In this document: piece by piece, positions 37,458 to 46,263 of the stretch
Layout of the letters: each line of letters begins with the position of its first letter
Numbering within the stretch: the first letter of the stretch is position 1
Source of the DNA: Fulvivirga ulvae
GTDB taxonomy: Bacteria; Bacteroidota; Bacteroidia; Cytophagales; Cyclobacteriaceae
Assembly (NCBI RefSeq): GCF_021389975.1
Contig: NZ_CP089981.1
Coordinates: 1,134,501-1,198,500, forward strand
DNA: 64,000 nucleotides
Reading direction: 5' to 3'
Program-made: the position numbers and the translations under genes
Notes under the pieces: generated by a model
The model's input: only the letters and a program-made list of their open reading frames with translations
Told to the model about the DNA's origin: nothing
Databases searched by the model: none

Positions 37458-37487
37458 GAAGCCTTACTAGAAAATGGTAAGGGCTTC
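37458..37487. other. Stem-loop beside the orphan repeat
   Basis: Arms GAAGCCTTAC and GTAAGGGCTTC pair with one bulged G around a 9-base loop. It is 13 bases from the orphan repeat, on the side that would be transcribed first if the repeat is read leftward. No T-tract. Confidence 0.5.
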
Positions 37488-37736
37488 AGCAATAGTATTA
37501 GCAATTGCAAACGTAAATCATTAGACTCGGTATTATCAAAAACCTCTATGAGCAATACTCACTGCTCCCGGAAAGCGTACAAATAAGTGTCTTGTCCTAA
37601 ATAATCATCTGATGTCTTCGGAAGATAGCAACGGCTCCAGATACGGCGTGCTAATCCCGAATGGCATACTTTTCTTCCCATGTTTCAAAGACAGTATTAA
37701 AGAATTAGCCCGGGCGGACGCCCTATTTCATCTTAG

Positions 37737-37768
37737 GGTCTTAGGACCGTTGCGCTAAGCCTAAGACC
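37737..37768. other. Perfect 9-bp stem-loop after a hypothetical gene
   Basis: Arms GGTCTTAGG and CCTAAGACC with a 14-base loop, lying 22 bases past the stop codon of the gene at 37791-38204. A second GC-rich hairpin (GGGCG / CGCCC type, around 37710-37724) follows leftward. No T-tract; possibly an mRNA 3' end or processing structure. The rest of 37160-37790 holds no supported gene. Confidence 0.5.
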
Positions 37769-37790
37769 AGATTAGAGAAGCTTCTAATGA

Positions 37791-38204
37791 TCACCACATA
37801 TCCTCAGTGATTACAATGTTAAACAACTGCTCTCCGTCACTGCCTTCGTAGTAGTATTGAATCGTGGTGCCAAGCTCTTTAAAAGTGGTCATGTCAGGGT
37901 TGTTCTTTATGGCCTCTATAATCATGGCTTTTAGGTTTTCTTCCAAAACAGCTAAATCCGTATTACTTTTATCAATATTGGATAAGGTATACCGGTACTG
38001 GAAATTATTATCGGGCAGAGCAGTCGCACTATCCAGCCTTGTCTGATCATCAATTAACATTGGACACTGCTCATTAACTTTTGCTGCCGCATGTTGCAGT
38101 ATTTCATCGGTTGACGGCCCGGCGAAAAAATAATTGTACACTAAAAAGAAAGCTACAGCTCCTATAACTACCCCTACAATGGATGGAATGTTCTTTTTAT
38201 TCAT
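37791..38204 (-). CDS. Membrane-anchored hypothetical protein
   Basis: 137 residues. One N-terminal membrane segment (IPSIVGVVIGAVAFFLVYNY), then an extracytoplasmic domain with NEQCPMLIDDQTRLDSATAL, YRYTLSNIDKSN and TIQYYYEGSDG. This pattern (QCPMxIDxxTRLD) recurs in small conserved hypothetical proteins of many bacteria, with no known role. It is the last of four co-directional genes for exported proteins (40489 down to 37791). Confidence 0.75.
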   Translation of the reverse strand: MNKKNIPSIVGVVIGAVAFFLVYNYFFAGPSTDEILQHAAAKVNEQCPMLIDDQTRLDSATALPDNNFQYRYTLSNIDKSNTDLAVLEENLKAMIIEAIKNNPDMTTFKELGTTIQYYYEGSDGEQLFNIVITEDMW

Positions 38205-38229
38205 AAGAATTAGTTGTTATCCGTTACCT

Positions 38230-38808
38230 TTATTTTTCAAGCTTGATTTTCTTTGTGTTCTCATAGCGGAACAAATCCAGCGCTTTTAGTTCTGCCGCAA
38301 TCTTTTCTTTCCACTCTGCAACCTTTTGCTCGTTTCTTCCGCTCTCGGTTTCTCTCGCCATATTCAGGCGAAGCTCAGATAGCTCGGTGGCAATTTCATT
38401 GTTAAGTTGATCTACAATTCCCATCCCTTTGGCTATTTGCCCCTTGTTTTCCAGTAAACGCTTTCTGAATTTTCGGGCCTGTATTTCCGAGAGATCAAAT
38501 TGCATTTGCTGATACTCGATTATCTTTTCAACACTCACTACTCCGGTGGTATCTATCCAGGAGGCATTTCCTGAAAAAGCATTGGTGATTGAAGTTTTTC
38601 TTCATAAAGTCAAATCCACCAACAGCGTGTTTCATGTAGAATTGACCAAAAACGACATCACTATTTGCATCACTGATCTTTATTTTAAAATCATCAACGC
38701 TCAGCCTGTCTTCCGCACTCCAGATTTTTCTCCCTCTTGTAACTGCTGTCCGAAACCCGGTTTCAAACCCATGGCACACACGATAAGCGCGTAAAATATT
38801 TTCCTCAT
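38230..38808 (-). pseudogene. DUF922-like secreted protein, two frameshifts
   Basis: The parts are in different frames but read as one protein. From ATG 38808 comes a signal peptide (MRKIFYALIVCAMGLKPGFG, then QQLQ); the next frame gives KIWSAEDRLSVDDFKIKISD; then the first frame again gives NAFSGNASWIDTTGVV and IIEYQQMQFDLSEIQARKF. This order (W..LSxDDF, SWI, xEQxHFDxxEixARK) follows the DUF922 predicted zinc-protease family. Where relatives have HEQLHFD this copy has YQQMQFD, so the metal site is lost as well. The shifts fall in two short A-runs, near 38720 and near 38595, one base short and one base long. Either the gene is decaying or the assembly has two homopolymer errors. Confidence 0.65.
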
Positions 38809-38883
38809 TTTGGTTGGTTTTATGGTGGCCTCCGCTTTGGCAGAAGGCCTTATCAAAGTTTGTTTTTCCATCTCTTAAGAGAC

Positions 38884-39993
38884 CTAATTTCTCGCTGTCA
38901 AATTATCGATCTGCTCCACATAGAACTTACCCACTTTTAGCTTTACCACGTCTATGCCGGCTCGTTCGTCTTTCTTTGACAGATCGCATTCAACGTATGT
39001 GGTCTCGGCTAGTGTAGGCGTTATGGTAATGCAACTTCCATCAGCACATAGCTCAAACGGGTCGGCGCTGGTTTTAAGTTTTTCATACTCATTTGGGTTT
39101 AAGGTGAACTGGCCTTGTCCGTTCACGGTTAATACAACCTCTTCGGCCTTCTGCCGCTTTCTTCTTCTGTAAATCACTACCTGGGCCTGTGGCTCCATCA
39201 ATTCGGCCGTCTCTTTTACCACCGGTCTGTCATAAAAGGTATCGGGGTAGGTTGTTTCTACATAGTTGGTAACAGCACCTGCTATATGCTCAATATTTTC
39301 GTTAAAAGTCTCTGACAAGGTCTCTACCAGGAGTTCGTTAAAATCAGTCCTTAGCTTTTGTACTGTTCCGGCTGTTTGTACAAATGGCTCTGTAATCAAT
39401 AGGCTTTCAACAGTGTCCGTGAGTACCGTACCCCCGTCATCGGTAAGCTCATAGATAAACCTTGAGTAAGCTTCCCCGGGGCCTGCTCGTTCCGTCTGCG
39501 ACATGCTGTAAGCTATCAGCAGGTACACAACATACCCTTCTGATACATATGGCCCGCTTGCTCCAAGGCTATCAATAGTGATCGTTAATCTCAGTTTGGT
39601 ATCGGCTGTAGCAGTATCGGCCTTTAAAAGACCGTCTCTTGTAGCTGCATCTGCTACATTTTCACGCACAAAAACAGCTATATCCTCTTTGATCTGCGAT
39701 TTGCCAATAGTATATAAAAACTCAGTGTACCAGCCATTATAAAATATGGCCGGTACCACCTTACTTTTGGTTTTGTCAAAGCGGCTGTTGGCTTTAAATG
39801 TGTGATCGGTAACGTCTGGCATGGCTACGCACAAAGGCAGATCAGTAACCTGTTTCGAAACCTTCGAGTCGTGCAGGTACTCCAGGCTGGCCGGTTGGCC
39901 GGCCAGCTCCTGGTGAACCATTCTTGATGAAGTACACGAACAGAGTGAAGCAATAATACTGGCCGTAGCCATCGTTAGTAGTCTGTTATTCAT
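38884..39993 (-). CDS. Hypothetical lipoprotein, 369 residues
   Basis: N-terminal lipoprotein signal MATASIIASLCSC inside the first 20 residues. No recognised domain; segments such as VPAIFYNGWYTEFLYTIG, KLRLTITIDSLGASGPYVS and EGYVVYLLIAYSMSQTERAG suggest a periplasmic or surface beta-rich protein. Its ATG overlaps the stop of the upstream gene by 8 bases (ATGAATAA), so both are made together. Function unknown. Confidence 0.8.
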   Translation of the reverse strand: MNNRLLTMATASIIASLCSCTSSRMVHQELAGQPASLEYLHDSKVSKQVTDLPLCVAMPDVTDHTFKANSRFDKTKSKVVPAIFYNGWYTEFLYTIGKSQIKEDIAVFVRENVADAATRDGLLKADTATADTKLRLTITIDSLGASGPYVSEGYVVYLLIAYSMSQTERAGPGEAYSRFIYELTDDGGTVLTDTVESLLITEPFVQTAGTVQKLRTDFNELLVETLSETFNENIEHIAGAVTNYVETTYPDTFYDRPVVKETAELMEPQAQVVIYRRRKRQKAEEVVLTVNGQGQFTLNPNEYEKLKTSADPFELCADGSCITITPTLAETTYVECDLSKKDERAGIDVVKLKVGKFYVEQIDNLTARN

Positions 39994-40489
39994 ATCTGGT
40001 AAATCTGTAGCGGGTGTTTATTATTTCTTTTATGTCTATATTTTCCGTGCAGTCCATGGTCTGCTGATAATTGTGCTGATAGTTCACGGTTTTGTTGCCC
40101 AACTCAAAGAGGCAGTCAGTTTTAAGCATACCTACCTGGCAGCCAAAAGCCGAATCAGGAATTTTGGCAAGCTGACGATATGCCTGCTCATACTCCTTCT
40201 GCATCATTAATACTATGCCCCTGATAAACGTACGGGCCTGCTCATCACTAACATACCGGAGTTTTTCCTCTATGCCTTTCCACATTTTATGGTTGAGCAT
40301 ATCAATAAAAACCGTTGTGTTATTAAAGCCCATCACCTCTTCATTGAGGATGATCAGCTTTACCAGCCTTGGGTTTTTCCCAGGCTCCGGCTCAGGCAGA
40401 CTGGCGGTAGCCTGATAGCTTTGAGGACTACACTTGAAACACAACAAAATAGGGATGGCCAATACCATCCAGTTCTTTTTAAAGGTCAT
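39986..40489 (-). CDS. Hypothetical lipoprotein, 167 residues
   Basis: The start MTFKKNWMVLAIPILLCFKC gives a lipoprotein signal with the Cys at residue 20. The mature part is helical with an EQAYRQLAKIPDSAFGC stretch like a single tetratricopeptide unit, and cysteines at GCQVGMLKTDCLFELG and CTENI. No known family recognised. It is the first gene of a four-gene exported-protein set and overlaps the next one. Confidence 0.75.
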   Translation of the reverse strand: MTFKKNWMVLAIPILLCFKCSPQSYQATASLPEPEPGKNPRLVKLIILNEEVMGFNNTTVFIDMLNHKMWKGIEEKLRYVSDEQARTFIRGIVLMMQKEYEQAYRQLAKIPDSAFGCQVGMLKTDCLFELGNKTVNYQHNYQQTMDCTENIDIKEIINTRYRFTRYE

Positions 40490-40760
40490 TTTATGATTTC
40501 TGGTTACTAATTATTACTTATGCTCCCCAGCCTGCTTAGTGCGTCTGATTTTTACATAGATGCAATCAGGCTTAGCTACCTCCGCTAGCAAATTGTGGAT
40601 CCGATCGCGAATGGTAAACACCTATTAATAAATTTTTCATATTTAAAATCAACATGCAGCGCCAGTCTAAACTGATATGAGAGTAGTACAAGTGACACTA
40701 TCGCTGAACACCTGCACCAGAAAAGGGGCAATTTCAAATGGATACATTTATCAATCTAGC
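40490..40760. other. Intergenic region
   Basis: About 270 bases with no supported gene. It separates the exported-protein set from the pseudogene on its right. Confidence 0.4.
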
Positions 40761-41287
40761 TTACCACCAAAATTTCCACCACTTTTTTTCTTTGCCAGCG
40801 GGTGGATTATATAATTGATTTACCACTTTTTCATATGCCTAAAGTGCCTCATGTGAGGCTGATATTGTTAGAGGATCAAATATTTTTTCCGTTTGTGGGT
40901 CATAGACTACACCATTTATGACTTTACATATGGATTTAATATATTCATCAACATTCTTAAAGATTGATCTAGCTTCTTTTCCGGAATACCCATAGGGAAC
41001 CATGATTGTCACATAATTATCCATAATCATAATCTGAGACGGCAAATCACCTTCACGTGTAATTAGTCTATGAAGCCATCATCACCTGTTGTATCTTCAT
41101 TTGGTTGATAAACTTCTAATTCGTCATTAACCTGGGGCAAGCTATTTATAATATGTTGCTTAATATTATTACTCCATCTGTCGAATTTTTCTTTTTGTTC
41201 ATAACCTTCATCCTCTATTAATTCCTCAACCTCATCAATTGTAGGTTCTTTTAAGCGTGTGCAGTAACAATGTAAATCATAACTCAT
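40761..41287 (-). pseudogene. Hypothetical protein with a frameshift and an in-frame TAG
   Basis: From ATG 41287 the frame reads MSYDLHCYCTRLKEPTIDEV and stops near 41064 after GDDGFID. Shifting frame there continues without a break as LITREGDLPSQIMIMDNYVT, then VPYGYSGKEARSIFKNVDEY and GVVYDPQTEKIFDP, and reaches TAG at about 40839. Past that stop, the same frame goes on AYEKVVNQLYNPPAGKEKKW and ends WKFWW at 40763. The rebuilt protein of about 175 residues matches a widespread hypothetical type (MSYD start, xVYDPQTG, WWKFW end) often found near polymorphic toxins. Function unknown. The two lesions mean it is not expressed whole. Confidence 0.7.
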
Positions 41288-41368
41288 ATTTATATTTTTT
41301 AGATTTTAATTTCTGAGGCTAAATAATAGTTTTTGTTCCAATTCCAGCTATTTGCCATTACAATCTTT

Positions 41369-41620
41369 TCAAAATGAGATTTCATTTAAAATAGCGTTAG
41401 CCTTTTCGGTAGGGAACATGCGAGCAACGACGATAGGAAGCATCATGAAAGCTCCTATTTCTAAGTCTTTCCTTTTTATGGTTTTTTCTAACCATTCATT
41501 TACATTTAAAGGATTGGCTTCAGCAATGGTGTGTCATTTAGCATTGACTATTTTTAAATTCCGCGCGAAAAAGTAACTTTTGGAAAGTGGATTGTGAGGT
41601 TTGAAAAGTTTGGAGGATGT
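41369..41620 (-). pseudogene. Unidentified gene remnant
   Basis: On the - strand a coherent stretch LFKPHNPLSKSYFFARNLKI runs to VNAK, meets TGA at 41534-41536, and continues HTIAEANPLNVNEWLEKTIK and MMLPIVVARMFPTEKANAIL to a normal stop at 41369. The text on both sides of the TGA looks like one protein. No family was recognised. The reading on the + strand (41352-41576) is a shadow. The N-terminal part is absent. Confidence 0.4.
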
Positions 41621-41802
41621 TGTCATGCGAATGAGTAAATTAAAAGTGCCTGTTATAATCGATTGTAAACGCTTATTATCAGATGACTATCTATCATTCA
41701 AATGAGTAAATGATAAATAGTTATAGTAAAATAATAAATATACTACTATATAGATATTACCTGCAAACTGAAAACAACCAGGAAATTATTGAACGCAATG
41801 AA

Positions 41803-42381
41803 ATGAATACTTACTTGTTTTTTGAAAAAATAAGAACTTACCATAACATTTCTGAACAAGCAGAATTGGCTTGGAAAAATTTATTACGACTAAAAGAATA
41901 TAACAAAGGTGACAATATTCTTGACATTGGTCAATATCCCAAAAAAGTGTCTTTCGTTGTAAATGGATTGCTTTCACAAAACTACATTGGGGACAATGGC
42001 GATGTGGTTATAAAATATTTTTTCCCCGAACAACGAATGGCCGCTTCATTAGGTGCAATGTTGGCAAAAAAACCTAGTGGGTTTTACATTACCGCACTTG
42101 AGGATACAACGGTTCTTGAATATAATTTTTTTGAGTGGAGAAAATTATTTGACTCTTTTCCGGATTTAGCTCTTTTCTACATAGCGTATAACGACCTCCA
42201 CTGGATAATTGAGAAAGAACCCTTGGAAATTGCGTTCAGAACAGAAACTGCCGCCAAAAGATATGACGACTTTCTTCAAAAATATCCCAATCTTGAAAAA
42301 AGGCTTAAAAAGCATCACATTGCCTCCTATTTAGGCATCACTCCCACCCAATTAAGCAGAATATTCTTTGCGAATAAGTAA
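41803..42381 (+). CDS. Crp/Fnr-family regulator
   Basis: About 192 residues from ATG 41803, which fits the usual start MNTYLFFEKI; the frame is open back to 41710. The cyclic-nucleotide-binding-like beta roll is seen in NKGDNILDIGQYPKKVSFVV, GLLSQNYIGDNGDVVIKYFF and GFYITALEDTTVLEYNF. The C-terminus KKHHIASYLGITPTQLSRIF is the helix-turn-helix. The phosphate-binding arginine of true cAMP sensors is not seen, so the ligand is unknown. It is followed by VOC, DoxX-like and DUF1801 genes in the same direction, which it may control. Confidence 0.88.
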   Translation: MNTYLFFEKIRTYHNISEQAELAWKNLLRLKEYNKGDNILDIGQYPKKVSFVVNGLLSQNYIGDNGDVVIKYFFPEQRMAASLGAMLAKKPSGFYITALEDTTVLEYNFFEWRKLFDSFPDLALFYIAYNDLHWIIEKEPLEIAFRTETAAKRYDDFLQKYPNLEKRLKKHHIASYLGITPTQLSRIFFANK

Positions 42382-42468
42382 TTTTTTCATTTCCTCAACA
42401 TATGTAAAAGTTTTAACCCCATGGTTGCCACAACTTTGTACCATCATTAACATTCAAAAAGCAAAAAA

Positions 42469-42876
42469 ATGGCAACAAAAGTATTTATCAATCTGCCTGT
42501 AAAGAACCTTGACAAATCGATGGAATTCTTTACAAATTTGGGGTTTAGTTTTAATCCACAGTTTACCGATGAAAATGCGGCATGTATGGTGGTAAGCGAA
42601 AGCATTTTCGTAATGCTGCTTACAGAAGCGTACTTCAAAACCTTTACCAAAAAACCACTTTGCAACGCAAAAGAAAGTACGGAAGTGCTCATAGCGTTGG
42701 ACACACATTCGAAAGATGAAGTCCAACAGATAGTCACAAAAGCCCAAACACTAGGGGCTACCCTTTACAGTGAACCACAAGACCACGGATGGATGTACCA
42801 GCATAGTTTTGCGGACCTGGATGGACACCAGTGGGAGTTCGCCTATATGGACATCACGCAATTTCCTAATGAATAA
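42469..42876 (+). CDS. VOC-family (glyoxalase-like) protein
   Basis: 135 residues with the paired beta-alpha-beta-beta-beta modules of vicinal-oxygen-chelate proteins: FINLPVKNLDKSMEFFTNLG at the start and SFADLDGHQWEFAYMD at the end, with H and E as likely metal ligands. Members include glyoxalases and resistance proteins; this subgroup has no fixed substrate. It lies 88 bases after the Crp/Fnr gene and 25 bases before the DoxX-like gene. Confidence 0.9.
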   Translation: MATKVFINLPVKNLDKSMEFFTNLGFSFNPQFTDENAACMVVSESIFVMLLTEAYFKTFTKKPLCNAKESTEVLIALDTHSKDEVQQIVTKAQTLGATLYSEPQDHGWMYQHSFADLDGHQWEFAYMDITQFPNE

Positions 42877-42900
42877 TAGCAACCTTTAAACTTTTCAAAA

Positions 42901-43275
42901 ATGAAAAAGAATAGAATAATCTTTTGGATTGCCACAAGCATCATCTTTTTATGGGAAGGTCTGATGCCGTTAAGTACCTTACTGTTTGCACCCGAATACT
43001 TTAACGCAGGGACAAAACCTTTAGGCTATCCTGACTATTTCGCTTATGCATTAATTATTTGCAAAGTCTTAGGAGCAACAGCGATAATGTTACGAAAATT
43101 ACCAAGCAAATTGAGAGAGTGGGCTTATGCAGGTTTGACATTCAACCTAATATTTGCTGTAATAAGCCACATTGTAGTGGACGGGAACATCGGCTACATT
43201 TTAACCCCAGTGGTAATCGGTGGCATACTTGCAATTTCATATGTATATAACTTAAAAATTAAAACAAATGGCTAA
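42901..43275 (+). CDS. DoxX-like integral membrane protein, second copy
   Basis: 124 residues, paralogous to the product of 25298-25693: both begin MKK, share RIIFWIATSIIFL-like and LREWAYAGLTFN-like segments, LGYPDYF, and have four membrane spans. It overlaps the DUF1801 gene by 8 bases (ATGGCTAA), so translation is coupled. Role unknown; the VOC-DoxX-DUF1801 grouping suggests a small stress-related cluster (inference). Confidence 0.87.
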   Translation: MKKNRIIFWIATSIIFLWEGLMPLSTLLFAPEYFNAGTKPLGYPDYFAYALIICKVLGATAIMLRKLPSKLREWAYAGLTFNLIFAVISHIVVDGNIGYILTPVVIGGILAISYVYNLKIKTNG

Positions 43276-43639
43276 GACAGACTACAAAACAATTGACGAG
43301 TATCACAAAGCTTTTACAGGTGACACGCTCAAAAGAATGCAAGCCATTCGTGAATTAGTGCATAAGGTAGCACCTGAATCACAAGAGGTTATAAGTTATC
43401 AAATCCCTGCTTTCAAATTGGGGGAGAAATATCACTTAATCTACTATTGTGCATTTTCAAAGCACTTGACAATATCAAGTCCTTGGAGCGAAGCAATGCT
43501 GAAAGAATTTGAAGCGGAATTGAAGGATTATAAGGTTTCAAAGTCTGCCATTCAGCTTCCGCTCGACAAACCTTTGCCCATAGATTTAATAAAAAGAATT
43601 TTGCAGTTTAGGAAAAAAGAATTTGCTTCTAAGAAATAA
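43268..43639 (+). CDS. DUF1801 (YdhG-like) protein
   Basis: 123 residues: TIDEYHKAFTGDTLKRMQAI at the N-terminus, VISYQIPAFKLGEKYHLIYY in the middle, and LPLDKPLPIDLIKRILQFRK at the C-terminus, the usual DUF1801 landmarks. Structures of the family show a frataxin-like iron-chaperone-like fold, but function is not settled. Last gene of the cluster starting at 41803. Confidence 0.88.
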   Translation: MAKTDYKTIDEYHKAFTGDTLKRMQAIRELVHKVAPESQEVISYQIPAFKLGEKYHLIYYCAFSKHLTISSPWSEAMLKEFEAELKDYKVSKSAIQLPLDKPLPIDLIKRILQFRKKEFASKK

Positions 43640-43755
43640 TAGACAAACTCTATAATATAAATCCTGCACGCAAACTGTTTCGCGATTAAACTTTTGTGAA
43701 TCATGTCTCTCTGAAAATGAGCACAGAGAGACATCCTTTAATTTTGTCATATCGG

Positions 43756-44090
43756 CTAGGACGGGTTTGACATTTTTCGATCATAATATTTTTTAATATC
43801 AAATAATCCAGAAACAATCCCTGCTTTAAAATCTGCTATACTTTCAAATAACTTATCAATTTCGTAGGGATCATGGATCATACCATAGACCTTACCGTAT
43901 GTATCGACGGCTAGATAGTTACCGTCTCCAAGATTTTTTATGACATAAAATTCACCTTCAGGAATTTCAATTTTGAAAGTATCGTGTAAATCCAATTGAC
44001 TTTCAATGTCTTTTAAATGGTTCTGAATAATATTCTGCAGTTCATTCTTTTCCTCATCTTGAAAATGCTTTTCATGCACTTTATCAATAA
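43756..44090 (-). pseudogene. SUKH (SMI1/KNR4)-like protein, 5' end cut by an IS element
   Basis: About 107 residues remain, with GEFYVIKNLGDGNYLAVDTY, GKVYGMIHDPYEIDKLFESI and a DFKAGI tail, resembling the C-terminal part of SUKH immunity-type proteins. The frame continues without a start codon across 44090 into the inverted repeat of the IS, so the N-terminus has been lost. The only in-frame start left is GTG at 44079. SUKH proteins often protect against nuclease toxins, but no partner is left here, and the family call is tentative. Confidence 0.55.
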
Positions 44091-44135
44091 TGTAAGCACC
44101 CCCGTTTTAGGACTACATAAAAATATAAATTTATA

Positions 44136-45018
44136 TTAATTATTATTATTATAGTAGGTGTTAATTGTGGGTAACTCGATAGAGTTATCCACTGTTAACG
44201 CCACCTGTGCGTATTGTACAGGACTCTTATCATTTAAGCTTTCATGTGGCCTCACAAAGTTGTAATCATACATCCAATCTTCAGTGGCTTGTCGTACTTC
44301 ATCTATAGAATCAAACACATAAGCATCAAGCACATAGTTTCTATAGGTACGATTCAGTCTCTCAACATATGCATTTTGAGTAGGCTTACCTGGTTGAATA
44401 TAAATGAACTCTATTGCATGCATACGGCTCCATTCTTGTGTTAATGCCGCTATAAATTCTGGACCGTTATCCATACGTATGCGCGAAGGTTTCCCTCTGC
44501 GTTTAATTAAGTGATTTAAAACCCACACCACTTTATTGCTCTTTAAAGAATAATCGATCTCTACATGCAAAGCTTCTCGATTAAAATCATCCATAACATT
44601 GAAAGAGCGGAATTTACGCCCATTGAATAAGGCATCACTCATGAAATCAATAGACCATGTATGGTTAAGTGCAGCAGGCACCTCCAGAGGTTCTTTTATT
44701 CTTGCTGGCAATCTCCTCTTTACTTTCCTACGCAAGTTTAAACCCAACGCTTTATAGATACGATGAACTTTCTTGTGATTCCATTCATTACCCTCATTTC
44801 TGAGACGATTAAATGCTTTCCAAAAACCTTCGCGAGGAAATTGCTCAGCCTTTGCCTGCAATGCTGATATTATAGACTCATCATTCTTAATAGACTGATA
44901 ATAATATACCGATTTGGCTAAATTTAGCACACGGCACGCCCTGCTGATGCCACAGTTCAGTTCATTCTGTACTTCTTTAACGAGCTGCTTTTTATGACAG
45001 GGCTTTAAAGCTTTTTTT
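44136..45018 (-). CDS. IS3-family transposase OrfB (made as OrfAB by -1 frameshift)
   Basis: The catalytic DDE domain: first Asp in SIDFMSDALFNGRKF, second in RIRMDNGPEFIA, Glu in NAYVERLNRTYRN, with the C-terminal YNFVRPHESLNDKSPVQYAQ. An independent start is only a GTG at 44930, but the frame is open further upstream (ALKPCHKKQLVKEVQNELNC) up to the A-run shared with orfA at 45011-45018. This fits fusion to OrfA by ribosomal slippage. The reading frame is intact, so the element may be active. Confidence 0.93.
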
Positions 45019-45271
45019 CTATAATCTCTTTAGCAAGTTTGAGATCAAGGGCCAGTTCAGCGTACATATGTTTTAACCTTCGGTTTTCTTCCTCAAGGTC
45101 CTTCAACTTGCGAAGCTCTGAAGCTTCCATTCCGCCAAAACGCTGACGCCATTTGTAAAATGAAGCCTGGCTAACGCCGTGTTCACGACTGATCTCTGCT
45201 GCCGTTTTTCCTGCATCAAACTCCTTTAAGATGCTGGCAATCTGCTGGGGTGAAAATCTTTTCCTTTTCAT
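45005..45271 (-). CDS. IS3-family OrfA (helix-turn-helix) with slippery end
   Basis: 88 residues: RFSPQQIASILKEFDAGKTA, SREHGVSQASFYKWRQRFGG is the helix-turn-helix, followed by a leucine-zipper stretch (LRKLKDLEEENRRLKHMYAE). Near its end a run of seven A and a G (45011-45018 on the - strand) precedes the stop TAA. Slipping back one base there joins the product to OrfB, as known for this family. Confidence 0.93.
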   Translation of the reverse strand: MKRKRFSPQQIASILKEFDAGKTAAEISREHGVSQASFYKWRQRFGGMEASELRKLKDLEEENRRLKHMYAELALDLKLAKEIIEKKL

Positions 45272-45337
45272 AAAAACAGTTCAAATTTAAGTTGTTTTCT
45301 CTACTTTTAAACTGTCCTATTTACGGGGGTGCTTACA

Positions 45338-45375
45338 GAAGTACACATTTACTCTATGCATTACTGGCGCCAACA
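45338..45375. repeat. Remnant of the distal end of array 2
   Basis: 38 bases between the IS end and the first intact repeat. They begin GAAG, which may be the end of a lost repeat, leaving a 34-base spacer (45342-45375), a length within the range seen in this window. The match is only four bases. Confidence 0.45.
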
Positions 45376-45405
45376 ATTTCAATTCCTCTCAGGTACGATT
45401 AGCAG

Positions 45406-45603
45406 AACACAGAAGAAAAATCATTATCACTATTTGATAACTATTTCAATTCCTCTCAGGTACGATTAGCAGTATTGAAAGACATCGAATATCAGACATC
45501 AATATTCATTTCAATTCCTCTCAGGTACGATTAGCAGTCCTGATAAGGCGTATGTAAAACGTACTTTATCAAAATTTCAATTCCTCTCAGGTACGATTAG
45601 CAG
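45406..45603. repeat. Three-spacer block, first copy
   Basis: Three spacer-repeat units, 198 bases, repeated 660 bases further on at 46066-46263. The only difference seen is T at 45425 against G at 46085. Units on either side are unrelated. Confidence 0.95.
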
Positions 45604-46065
45604 TATTCGTGAAATGATAATTAAATTTATATACTAAAATTTCAATTCCTCTCAGGTACGATTAGCAGTTCTACCATTCTGTATCCAGCACGTGCAGCTC
45701 TATCCAATTTCAATTCCTCTCAGGTACGATTAGCAGAACCTAACTAAAGACCTGACAAAGGTTTTTGAAGCATTTCAATTCCTCTCAGGTACGATTAGCA
45801 GTATTATTTTTTCAATCTCATCAATAGCCTGCTCTTATTTCAATTCCTCTCAGGTACGATTAGCAGCAGCCACCCTATGATCTACTTTGCCGGGCTTCTT
45901 TAATATTTCAATTCCTCTCAGGTACGATTAGCAGTAGTATCATGTTAAACAATCAAACACACGGAAACAATTTCAATTCCTCTCAGGTACGATTAGCAGT
46001 AATCCCTTGTTTTCTAAAAATTGACTTGTTTCTTCATTTCAATTCCTCTCAGGTACGATTAGCAG

Positions 46066-46263
46066 AACACAGAAGAAAAATCATGATCACTATTTGATAA
46101 CTATTTCAATTCCTCTCAGGTACGATTAGCAGTATTGAAAGACATCGAATATCAGACATCAATATTCATTTCAATTCCTCTCAGGTACGATTAGCAGTCC
46201 TGATAAGGCGTATGTAAAACGTACTTTATCAAAATTTCAATTCCTCTCAGGTACGATTAGCAG
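46066..46263. repeat. Three-spacer block, second copy
   Basis: Copy of 45406-45603 with one base change, inside array 2. This copy is nearer to the leader. Confidence 0.95.

Larger units (their letters stand above)
44091..45337 (-). mobile_element. IS3-family insertion sequence, 1247 bases
   Basis: Bounded by inverted repeats that begin TGTAAGCACCCCCGT at both ends (44091 rightward, 45337 leftward) and share about 20 of 25 bases. It carries orfA and orfB in the usual order with a slip site between. No target duplication of 3 or 4 bases is seen: the left flank ends ATAA and the right flank starts GAAG. The left flank is a truncated gene and the right flank is the distal end of CRISPR array 2. 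Confidence 0.92.

Noticed and set aside
41352..41576. 74-residue frame on the + strand
   Set aside because: The opposite strand shows a more coherent remnant; this frame is its shadow.
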